From: Thermoplasmata archaeon
GTDB lineage: Archaea > Thermoplasmatota > Thermoplasmata > Thermoplasmatales > Thermoplasmataceae
Direction: 5' to 3'
Assembly (NCBI GenBank): GCA_021797265.1
Contig: JAJZZZ010000080.1
Location: 1-6,575, forward strand
Length of the DNA stretch: 6,575 nt
The translations under genes were made by a program, and so were the position numbers. Positions 1 to 6,124 of this stretch are shown here, piece after piece (position 1 is the stretch's first letter; every line of letters begins with the position of its first letter). A model generated the notes under the pieces. That model did no database searches and was not told the origin of the DNA. It saw only the letters and a list, made by a program, of their open reading frames with translations.

Positions 1-100
1 ATCAACCAAATATGATTCATTTGATGACAGGGAAGCGCTGAAAATGCGCGACCAGATACAGGATATTGTGAAATCCACCGGCAAAAATGGCAGGATGTAG
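1..100 (+). pseudogene. Fragment of XPD helicase gene (inverted partial copy), cut by the window edge
   Basis: Read on the plus strand from base 2, this stretch encodes the same peptide as residues 428 to about 455 of the XPD helicase encoded at 4247-6112 (STKYDSF...IVKSTGK), then four unrelated residues (NGRM) and a TAG stop at 98-100. At DNA level, bases 1-87 match the reverse complement of 4746-4832 with three differences: base 25 (synonymous, Asp435), base 43 (Asn441 to Lys) and base 82. Base 82 can be explained as already belonging to the adjoining purH sequence. Similarity stops at about 82-88, where purH begins. The copy has no start of its own here and may continue left of the window. 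It covers only the linker before helicase motif IV, so the visible part cannot be functional. It may be a true gene fragment or a chimeric assembly join. Confidence 0.85.
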
Positions 101-289
101 CGTCTTCACCCTTCCACGCAGCAGTTCCTCGAAGCCCGTCAGGGTGGATATATTCCGGCACGCAAATCCAGAATCAGTCAGAAACTTGCAGGTGCCGCCT
201 GACGCATAGATCTCATCCACATATTTCGAGATCCCGTGAAGGAATAAATCAAGCCTATCCTTGTTATGAACACTGGCCAGAATCTTCAT
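17..289 (-). pseudogene. purH: PurH (IMP cyclohydrolase domain), truncated after about 70 codons
   Basis: The first 70 or so residues resemble the N-terminal MGS-like domain of PurH, whose IMP cyclohydrolase activity closes the purine ring in the last step of IMP synthesis. Visible hallmarks are ASGGT at residues 29-33, TGFEELL at 51-57 and GRVKTLHP at 59-66, which is diagnostic for PurH rather than the related CarB or methylglyoxal synthase domains. The ATG at 287-289 fits the usual PurH N-terminus. Homology ends at about residue 70 (base 80). The last 19 or so codons are the antisense of the helicase fragment at 1-87 and match nothing in PurH, ending at a stop at 17-19. Full PurH is about 500 residues when bifunctional and about 200 when cyclohydrolase only, so this copy is broken. 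No strong TATA box is seen upstream; a weak AT-rich stretch lies at about 311-327. The family is clear. Whether the break is biological or an assembly artefact is open. Confidence 0.8.
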
Positions 290-336
290 GATGCAGGAGT
301 AATGAACAACTTACTTAATTCATTTTACAGTCCCCG

Positions 337-378
337 TAAAAATTACTCGTGGTAATTTTACTTTTGGCGTGGTAATTT
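337..378. promoter_or_regulatory. Repeated GTAATTT half-sites between purH and mat (possible operator)
   Basis: An inverted repeat AAAATTAC (339-346) / GTAATTTT (352-359) is separated by five bases. The right arm lies within an 11-base direct repeat, CGTGGTAATTT, at 348-358 and again at 368-378, exactly 20 bases apart (about two helical turns). This gives three half-sites on the same face of the helix, upstream of the mat TATA box and between two divergent genes. The arrangement suits a dimeric regulator, but no regulator is identified and AT-rich repeats can arise by chance. Confidence 0.4.
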
Positions 379-409
379 GGCAGCCAGAAATACAAAACCT
401 TTATTTCAG

Positions 410-418
410 TTTATAAAT
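410..418 (+). promoter_or_regulatory. TATA box of mat, near-leaderless promoter
   Basis: The sequence TTTATAAAT is a good archaeal TATA box. Its centre is about 28 bases before the mat ATG at 442. Archaeal transcription starts about 25 bases downstream of the TATA centre, so the transcript should begin at or just before the start codon, as is common in Thermoplasmata. A GAGG at 431-434 could act as a weak ribosome binding site only if initiation is further upstream. Confidence 0.6.
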
Positions 419-441
419 CCCCTGAAAAAAGAGGCAAAATA

Positions 442-1647
442 ATGGAAAGAAACATTGCAGTCGAAAGCATCCTACAGACACCAACAGCAAAGAGAGAAAT
501 CGAGATCGTTGAAAGGAAGGGTATCGGGCATCCGGACAGCGTTTCTGATGGAATTGCAGAATCTGTAAGCAGGGCATTGAGCAGGTATTACCTCAAGGAA
601 TACGGCAAGATTCTGCATCACAATACGGACCAGGTCGAGGTTGTGGGCGGTCAGTCCGCTCCACAGTTCGGTGGCGGAAAGGTCCTGGAACCCACATACA
701 TACTCCTCAGCGGGAGGGCAACAACCACGGTCGGAAAGGACAGGATACCATTCAAGTCAATTGCAATAAAAGCCACCAGGGAATTCCTGAATACTAACTT
801 CAAGCACCTGGACCTGGATTCTGATGTCATGATCGACTGCAGGATTGGGCACGGTTCAGTTGACCTTACTGAGATATATGATACCTCAAAGCTCAGGGCA
901 AACGACACATCATTTGGTGTGGGTTTTGCTCCATACACCGATACAGAGAGGCTTGTGTACGAGACTGAAAGATACCTCAACGGACCGGCGCTGAAGTCAA
1001 AGCTGCCCGCAATAGGCTATGATATAAAGGTAATGGGTTTCAGGCAGGGAGAAACAATAAACCTGACCGTTGCAGCGGCATATGTGGACAAGTTCGTAAA
1101 GGACGATCCTGAGTACTTTTCCGTCAAGAGTGAGCTGAAGGAACTCATAGCCAAGAATGCAGCAAAGGTCACCAGTGAACCGGTAAAGATATTTGTGAAC
1201 ACGGCAGATGACGAGAACGGGAAGGGCACAGGGCACTACCTCACAGTGACAGGAATGTCAATGGAAAACGGCGATGACGGCTCTGTTGGAAGGGGAAACA
1301 GGGTTTCCGGCCTCATAACTCCATACAGGCCAATGAGCATGGAAGCCGCAGCAGGCAAGAACCCCGTCACACATGTGGGGAAGCTGTACAATGTGCTGTC
1401 CAACATGATTGCCCAGGACATTGTGAAGGAACACCCCGGGGATGTCCAGGAGGTTCATGTCAGGATTGTGTCGCAGATCGGAAGACGCATAGACGATCCG
1501 CATGTTGCAAGCATCCAGGTCATATATGCAGACAACGCAGACCAGTCCAAGATCAAGAACAACATAAGGAACCTTGCAGACGATCGCCTTGCCAACATAG
1601 GAAACCTGACCAACCTCTTCGTGGAAGGGAAGGTCGCGGTTTTCTAG
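442..1647 (+). CDS. mat: S-adenosylmethionine synthetase, archaeal type
   Basis: This enzyme makes S-adenosylmethionine from methionine and ATP, releasing phosphate and pyrophosphate in the cytoplasm. SAM supplies methylation, polyamine synthesis and radical-SAM enzymes. The 401-residue length is normal for the archaeal family, which is only distantly related to bacterial MetK. Signature stretches are [14 protein letters not shown] (27-40), [13 protein letters not shown] (59-71), the glycine-rich [10 protein letters not shown] (262-271), [11 protein letters not shown] (277-287) and [18 protein letters not shown] (294-311); the last three contribute to the nucleotide and phosphate site in this family. 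The ATG is supported by the TATA box at 410-418 and by the typical N-terminus. The gene is divergent from the purH fragment. Its TAG stop shares the bases CTAG with the stop of the convergent acetyltransferase gene. It appears intact, and the family assignment is secure. Confidence 0.97.
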   Translation: MERNIAVESILQTPTAKREIEIVERKGIGHPDSVSDGIAESVSRALSRYYLKEYGKILHHNTDQVEVVGGQSAPQFGGGKVLEPTYILLSGRATTTVGKDRIPFKSIAIKATREFLNTNFKHLDLDSDVMIDCRIGHGSVDLTEIYDTSKLRANDTSFGVGFAPYTDTERLVYETERYLNGPALKSKLPAIGYDIKVMGFRQGETINLTVAAAYVDKFVKDDPEYFSVKSELKELIAKNAAKVTSEPVKIFVNTADDENGKGTGHYLTVTGMSMENGDDGSVGRGNRVSGLITPYRPMSMEAAAGKNPVTHVGKLYNVLSNMIAQDIVKEHPGDVQEVHVRIVSQIGRRIDDPHVASIQVIYADNADQSKIKNNIRNLADDRLANIGNLTNLFVEGKVAVF

Positions 1648-2102
1648 AGTATTTTCCACATTGTGTAGGCATCAGACGAATCGCTGTAATAGGCCTTCAG
1701 TCTTGATGTCACAACAAACCCTAATTTTCTGTAAAAATTTATTGCGTTATCATTATCTGTTCGAACTTCCAGTTTTACGCTCATGAAGTTGTTTCTGCTG
1801 CACAACGCAAGGAAAGCCTGCATGAGGGTTCCCCCTATGCCCATGTTCCTGAACTGCTGGTCAACTGCCAGTATGAGGATCCTTGCCTCTGTGGGTGAAA
1901 ATCTTGAGCCGATTATGAATCCCTGTATCTCGCGCCCCATGGTATATACAAGGAAAGCCTGGGGCCATTCATCATAGAGGTCCATTATGAGCGCCTCTGA
2001 GTAGTATTCGGAGAGAGAAGCAGATGCAATCTCAAGAATCCTGTCCAGATCCCTTCCATCGAACTGCCTTATGGTTCCATAATCGGCATTGGTGATCGCC
2101 AT
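1644..2102 (-). CDS. rimI: GNAT N-acetyltransferase of the RimI/Ard1 type
   Basis: A 152-residue single-domain GNAT protein that likely transfers acetyl from acetyl-CoA to the N-terminal amino group of proteins. Archaeal members of this group combine RimI-like (ribosomal protein) and Ard1/Naa10-like (general N-terminus) activity. The acetyl-CoA pyrophosphate loop is R85-N-M-G88-I-G90 (pattern R/Q-x-x-G-x-G), after the beta strand ILILAVD. The C-terminal part, LEVRTDNDNAINFYRKLGF (111-129) followed by a Tyr-rich AYYSDSSDAY segment (137-146), is typical of RimI/Ard1. The ATG at 2100-2102 places the first strand (TIRQF) about ten residues in, as usual. No clear Shine-Dalgarno or strong TATA box precedes it. 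It lies 155 bases behind the CLC gene on the same strand, so cotranscription is possible but unproven. The exact substrate cannot be read from the sequence. Confidence 0.9.
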   Translation of the reverse strand: MAITNADYGTIRQFDGRDLDRILEIASASLSEYYSEALIMDLYDEWPQAFLVYTMGREIQGFIIGSRFSPTEARILILAVDQQFRNMGIGGTLMQAFLALCSRNNFMSVKLEVRTDNDNAINFYRKLGFVVTSRLKAYYSDSSDAYTMWKIL

Positions 2103-2257
2103 CTGTATGGATCAGTGCTAATTGGATTTCTACTTTTCCCCTGTATGGAGATTGTGATTTCCTGCTGTCATGCCAGTCCAGTGCCAGCATCATGCAGTAA
2201 ATCAGGTAAATGTGATGGAAAAATTAAATGGCGCTTCCGGCAGGAACAGGAGCTGAA
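2103..2257. other. Spacer between clc and the acetyltransferase gene
   Basis: This 155-base gap has no credible gene. It holds a T-rich tract for the minus strand at 2219-2229 just after the clc stop, and two copies of CTGTATGGA (2103-2111 and 2141-2149), the first ending directly next to the acetyltransferase start. No strong TATA box was found for the acetyltransferase; the best candidate is a weak AT-rich stretch at about 2126-2138. Confidence 0.5.
2219..2229 (-). terminator. Possible T-tract terminator after clc
   Basis: On the minus strand the clc stop codon is followed about 30 bases later by ATTTAATTTTT. Archaeal RNA polymerase can terminate on such U-rich tracts without a strong hairpin. 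Only a tiny stem (TTCC/GGAA) precedes it, so the call is tentative. Confidence 0.3.
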
Positions 2258-4078
2258 TCAGCTGTTGCCCCGAATCTGCATGTTCTTAATCTTCCTTACC
2301 TGTCTGTTGTACGCGTCTGCAATTTCAGAAAGTCCAATGGTTCCAAGGACTGTCTTCCCGTCAGTGGGCGAAACAACAACCAGCTTTCCAGTTGTGCTCT
2401 TTATGAGTGTGTCCAGGGCCACGTGTATGTTTTCACTGCTTGAGATGGTAAGGGGATTCCTGTTCATGACCTCCTCCACCTTGATTGACCTGAGATCTGA
2501 ATCCGGGTTTATATTTTCAAGCGAAATAGTGCCCTGAAGATTCCTGGCAAGTTCAACCACAACCATCTTGGTTTTGGTAGTTCTGAGAAGATTCAACGCA
2601 ACGCTGAGATCATCATCAGGAGAAACCCATGGGTAGTTTCTCTGCATTGCGTCCTCAACCAGCACCTCATCCATGACAGGTTTTTCGTATTCCATGGCAT
2701 GTGCTGGAGAAGCTGACCTGTCCTTCACCTGAGCACTGTAAATGGAATACTTGGGACCTGATACAAAGTACGAGACAGTGGTGGCCAGCATCAGTGGGAG
2801 GAAAAGCGCAAATCCGCCAGTCATCTCCGTGCCCATGATCAGTATTGATATTGGCGCTTTCGCTATGCCTCCAAAAAATGAGATCATGGCTACTATGGTG
2901 ATCTCCACCACGTTGAGAAATGGAAAGAACGGGTGTACAACAATGCCAATGGCGGCACCAAGGAACGCTCCTGTAACAATCCCGGGGGCAAAGACTCCTC
3001 CCGAGCCGCCGGATCCAATGGTCAGTGAAGTTGCCAGTATCTTCAGGAAGAAGAGAACCAGGAGTATCCAGAGTGGAAGAAGTTCAAGGTTCTGGAAGAA
3101 AATCTGCTGCACCCACCCATACCCAAGGCCAAGTATCTGAGGGAACCAGATGGCTATTATGCCAACGAGCAGCGCACCCAGTGCAGGCCTGAGCATTTTC
3201 GGGAATCGCCCCATCTTCCTGAAGAGTCCCTGTATGCCGTAGAATGCCTTAACATAGAGTATGCCGCCAAGTCCGGCTATGATGCCCACGCCAAGATAAA
3301 CAATGAGGGACTCAGGATGGGAAAATCCCAGAAGAACCGAGGAATCAGGGATGGTGAACAGCGGCTTGTAGTCAAAAAGAAATCCAAAAATTGAGTAGCC
3401 CACAATTGAAGCTACAATGGAAGGTATCAGTGCCTCAACCTCGAAATCCTGGCGATACAGTATTTCTGTGCTGAGAAGTGCGCCTCCAAGGGGAGCCATG
3501 AATATGCTGCCTATTCCTGCACCTATGCCAGCAGCCATGGCTATTCTTCTGTCATGGTCGCTCATCTTGAACGCGTCTGCAACGAAGGATCCAAATCCGG
3601 CAGCTATCTGGGCAGTTGGCCCTTCCCTGCCTGCACTTCCACCTGAACCAATAGTTACTGCGGATGCAACAAGCTTCACAAGCGGTATCCGCCTGCGGAT
3701 CTTTCCATTATTATTATGGAATGCACTTATGGCAGCGTCTGTTCCATGCCCTTCCGCCTCCGGGGCAAACCTGTAGACAATGAAACCTGATATGAGTCCT
3801 CCAAGAACAGTGGAAACCGGTATCAAAAATGCCCTGAATTTCCCAATGGTATAGTCAGGCAAACCACCGGAAGATCCAGTTGAAGGCGGATTAAACCCGG
3901 TTATACCGAAAAGCATGTAGTGGGTCACGAGCTTTATGGCCTCATAGAGCGCTATGCTCCCAAGTCCGGCAATGATCCCTATGAGGGTACCTATGAATAC
4001 CCATTTTCCAACGGATCCACGGTTGACCATTGATACAATGGCATTCCAAGCCCTCTGTACAATGTTGAACCGTCCCAT
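2258..4078 (-). CDS. CLC family chloride channel/transporter with C-terminal CBS pair
   Basis: An integral membrane CLC protein that moves chloride or related anions across the cytoplasmic membrane, as a channel or Cl-/H+ exchanger. Counting from the start at 4078 (606 residues), the N-terminal 455 or so residues hold about ten hydrophobic helices. They carry the three anion-path motifs: GHGTD at 110-114 (position of GSGIP), GREGP at 150-154 with the gating glutamate Glu152, and GVFAP at 361-365 (GxFxP). Two CBS domains follow, at about 474-527 and 534-591; in this family such pairs bind adenosine nucleotides and can regulate the pore. An upstream in-frame ATG at 4130-4132 would add 18 residues, but the TATA box at 4105-4112 lies inside that extension and is correctly placed for the Met at 4078, so I prefer the shorter form. 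The gene is intact with its own promoter. Direction and ion coupling cannot be decided here. Confidence 0.93.
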   Translation of the reverse strand: MGRFNIVQRAWNAIVSMVNRGSVGKWVFIGTLIGIIAGLGSIALYEAIKLVTHYMLFGITGFNPPSTGSSGGLPDYTIGKFRAFLIPVSTVLGGLISGFIVYRFAPEAEGHGTDAAISAFHNNNGKIRRRIPLVKLVASAVTIGSGGSAGREGPTAQIAAGFGSFVADAFKMSDHDRRIAMAAGIGAGIGSIFMAPLGGALLSTEILYRQDFEVEALIPSIVASIVGYSIFGFLFDYKPLFTIPDSSVLLGFSHPESLIVYLGVGIIAGLGGILYVKAFYGIQGLFRKMGRFPKMLRPALGALLVGIIAIWFPQILGLGYGWVQQIFFQNLELLPLWILLVLFFLKILATSLTIGSGGSGGVFAPGIVTGAFLGAAIGIVVHPFFPFLNVVEITIVAMISFFGGIAKAPISILIMGTEMTGGFALFLPLMLATTVSYFVSGPKYSIYSAQVKDRSASPAHAMEYEKPVMDEVLVEDAMQRNYPWVSPDDDLSVALNLLRTTKTKMVVVELARNLQGTISLENINPDSDLRSIKVEEVMNRNPLTISSSENIHVALDTLIKSTTGKLVVVSPTDGKTVLGTIGLSEIADAYNRQVRKIKNMQIRGNS

Positions 4079-4104
4079 CACTTCTGAATGATTAAGAAAT
4101 ACAA

Positions 4105-4112
4105 AATATATA
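4105..4112 (-). promoter_or_regulatory. TATA box of the CLC gene
   Basis: On the minus strand this reads TATATATT inside a longer run, TATATATTTTG. Its centre is about 30 bases before the ATG at 4078, so transcription should start within a few bases of that codon. This supports a near-leaderless message and decides between the two possible starts at 4132 and 4078. Confidence 0.6.
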
Positions 4113-4118
4113 GGGTAA

Positions 4119-4220
4119 GGTTCCTTGAACAACTACGCCGGCATATTCACAACAATCACCATTGGCGACAAAGTGCACAAAGGCATATGGAACGATGCAC
4201 CGTATGCGCTGGATAGCTGA
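4119..4220 (+). pseudogene. Orphan coding-like remnant in the clc-xpd spacer
   Basis: A plus-strand frame without a start codon runs from after a TAA at 4116-4118 to a TGA at 4218-4220. It encodes 33 residues including NNYAGIFTTITIGDKV and GIWNDAPYALDS. Many codons follow the purine-any-pyrimidine pattern seen in real genes, and the peptide reads like the C-terminal end of a beta-rich protein. I do not recognise the family. It has no room for an upstream part, because the clc promoter occupies 4105-4112. It may be the 3' remnant of a lost gene, or a chance open frame. Confidence 0.3.
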
Positions 4221-4246
4221 AATTCCCATGTCACTCTGGTAAGGTT

Positions 4247-6112
4247 TCAGTGAAATCGGCTGTTGAAGAATCCGGCAGCATCTGCCGCAGGATTCCTGGA
4301 AAGCCTCATTTCCGGGATGTACTTCTTGAAATATGTTGCCCGCTGGTCCAGTATGACTGCAACACCAGTGTCGCTTTCACTCCTGATGAGCCTTCCGATA
4401 GCCTGCCTCATCTTTATGACAACAGGAAATGTCACGGCGTATTCCCACCCTTTCCCGTATACGGACTGATAGTAGGAGTATAGGGCCTTCTGCCTTGCAC
4501 CTGGTCTGGGATAAGGAATTCCTGCCAGAACAACCACCTGCAGCTCATTGCCCGGAAAATTTATGCCCTCCGACAGACGCCCTCCCATTACTGCCAGCAT
4601 GGGAAGATTCTCCTTCCTGAACCTGTTCAGCATGGACATTAGATCGCCCTGGCTCTTGGCCTTTGTCTCTGCCAGGAAGTCAATGTCGAAGCCGATGTCG
4701 ATTATCCTGTTCATGACGTTGTAAGAGGTGAAGAAAACAAGTGCTTTTTTTCCGGTGGATTTCACAATATCCTGTATCTGGTCGCGCATGTTCAGCGCTT
4801 CCCTGTCGTCAAATGAATCATATTTGGTTGATATTCCATCATAATAAAGCACAAGCTTGTTTTCTTCAGGAAATATTGAAGAAACTTTCTTGGTGGCGAT
4901 TTCCGTGAATCCGGTTATGTTCTTGTATATCTGGAATGGCTCAAGTGTCCCTGACATGTGAATTGTCCGGGACATCCTCAGGCTCTGGAGTATTCCGGTT
5001 GGCTCAAGGCAGAAAGCTTCCACTGTGCCATTGTTCTCGGAGTTCAGGATAGCCACGTAGCCCTCATCCTCGCTTGCTTTCCATGAAAGTACCCTGGAGG
5101 CCAGGCTCAGCACGTGGGACCTAGGGATTCTTCCCATGTCTTCCTTGCGCGTGGTGATGTTGTCGCCGAAGATATGGAATAGCGCAGCATATGACCAGAA
5201 CTGATCCATCTTTATGCCTGCGCCTATGGATGAATATTCAACCAGATCCGCAAATCGTATGCGAACCTCGTCCTGCCCCTTAAGCATGTCCCTTGAGAGG
5301 TCCAGGATACCGTTGCGCAGCGTTTCACAGAAATCAGTGGCCCTGAACCTTTCCTGAAGTTCTGCATCCCCGAATTCCAGTGCTTCTTTTTCGGCAAGGT
5401 TGATGCTGTTTATTGATATGGTGAATGAAGAAACCTCCCTGGCAAGATCAGGAAGATTATGTGCCTCATCCAGAACTATGACAAGATCTTCCCTTGCTAC
5501 TCCCCATCTTGACAGGAAGCGCTCGGCAACATCCGGATTCAGGAAGAAGGCATATGGGGCTATTGCTATGTCTGCCTTTGATGCCGCCAGCTTCAGGGAT
5601 TCATAGGGGCAGATCTCTGATTCCAGCCCGTACGTCAGGAATTCCTCCGCCGTGGGGATTTCCGAGAATATCTTTTCCATGTTTTCCTTTGAGTTCACCC
5701 GTGAATTGAAGAAACGGCACGCATTCTGGTCCCCTTCACGCACCTTCTTCTTCCTGCCGTTGCAGAACCTCGATAGCGAATCAGACGAGAAACTGTCTCC
5801 CTGCTCGATCTCCTGGTAGAGCGGGCAGAGATTATGCCTTCCCTGAATGGGCACGGCCTTGAGGCCGGATTCCGGGGCAAGTATCCTGAGCTCCTTTATG
5901 ACCTGCTCCTGCTGCGAGTTTGTTCTTGTGAGATAAAGTATCTTCTTTCCGGAATCCCTGGCATAGGTTATGGCGGCAACCAGCCCTGTGAGGGTTTTGC
6001 CTGATCCTGTTGGTGCCTCAATGGCAGCACCTCCCCTTGTTTTCAGTGAGTCAACAATGAACTCAACAAGGCTCTTCTGGTAATCCCTGAGTTCATATGC
6101 AGCTTTCAACAC
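4247..6112 (-). CDS. XPD/Rad3-type superfamily 2 DNA helicase with iron-sulfur domain
   Basis: An ATP-driven 5'-to-3' DNA helicase of the XPD/DinG class, thought to act in nucleotide excision repair and related DNA processing in archaea. The 621 residues contain a Q-motif-like start (YELRDYQ, 6-12) and Walker A APTGSGKT (33-40). Four cysteines at 96, 117, 132 and 168 are arranged as in the 4Fe-4S domain inserted in helicase domain 1. The Walker B DEAH box is at 215-218, followed by the Arch-domain region. Domain 2 has motif IV (ALVFFTSYN, 457-465), motif V (GRLSEGINF, 511-519) and motif VI (QAIGRLIR, 570-577). All expected elements are present, so the gene appears intact. The ATG at 6110-6112 fits the family N-terminus; a GTG one codon earlier is an alternative. 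It lies 12 bases after the TPR gene, suggesting one operon. Bases 4746-4832 are duplicated in inverted orientation at the left window edge. Confidence 0.95.
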   Translation of the reverse strand: MLKAAYELRDYQKSLVEFIVDSLKTRGGAAIEAPTGSGKTLTGLVAAITYARDSGKKILYLTRTNSQQEQVIKELRILAPESGLKAVPIQGRHNLCPLYQEIEQGDSFSSDSLSRFCNGRKKKVREGDQNACRFFNSRVNSKENMEKIFSEIPTAEEFLTYGLESEICPYESLKLAASKADIAIAPYAFFLNPDVAERFLSRWGVAREDLVIVLDEAHNLPDLAREVSSFTISINSINLAEKEALEFGDAELQERFRATDFCETLRNGILDLSRDMLKGQDEVRIRFADLVEYSSIGAGIKMDQFWSYAALFHIFGDNITTRKEDMGRIPRSHVLSLASRVLSWKASEDEGYVAILNSENNGTVEAFCLEPTGILQSLRMSRTIHMSGTLEPFQIYKNITGFTEIATKKVSSIFPEENKLVLYYDGISTKYDSFDDREALNMRDQIQDIVKSTGKKALVFFTSYNVMNRIIDIGFDIDFLAETKAKSQGDLMSMLNRFRKENLPMLAVMGGRLSEGINFPGNELQVVVLAGIPYPRPGARQKALYSYYQSVYGKGWEYAVTFPVVIKMRQAIGRLIRSESDTGVAVILDQRATYFKKYIPEMRLSRNPAADAAGFFNSRFH

Positions 6113-6124
6113 ATCACTACTGGA

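Noticed and set aside
294..355. Small plus-strand frame after AGGAG and ATG (302 onward, 17 codons)
   Set aside because: The SD-like match lies antisense to the purH leader and no promoter is seen; the peptide is short and unremarkable.
290..441. Possible SAM riboswitch upstream of mat
   Set aside because: No recognisable conserved SAM-riboswitch core is seen, and the TATA box position implies almost no 5' untranslated RNA.
651..1659. Several open frames on the minus strand opposite mat
   Set aside because: The mat protein is unmistakable in the plus frame, and the antisense peptides have no domain character; they are codon-bias shadows.
2742..3776. Plus-strand open frames within the clc gene
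   Set aside because: The minus-strand frame has all the CLC and CBS motifs. The plus-strand peptides are rich in Ser, Pro, Met and Ala in the manner of antisense membrane genes.
4123..4237. Miniature transposable element between 9-base direct repeats
   Set aside because: The two ends show no terminal inverted repeats and there is no second copy in the window; kept only as a remnant hypothesis.
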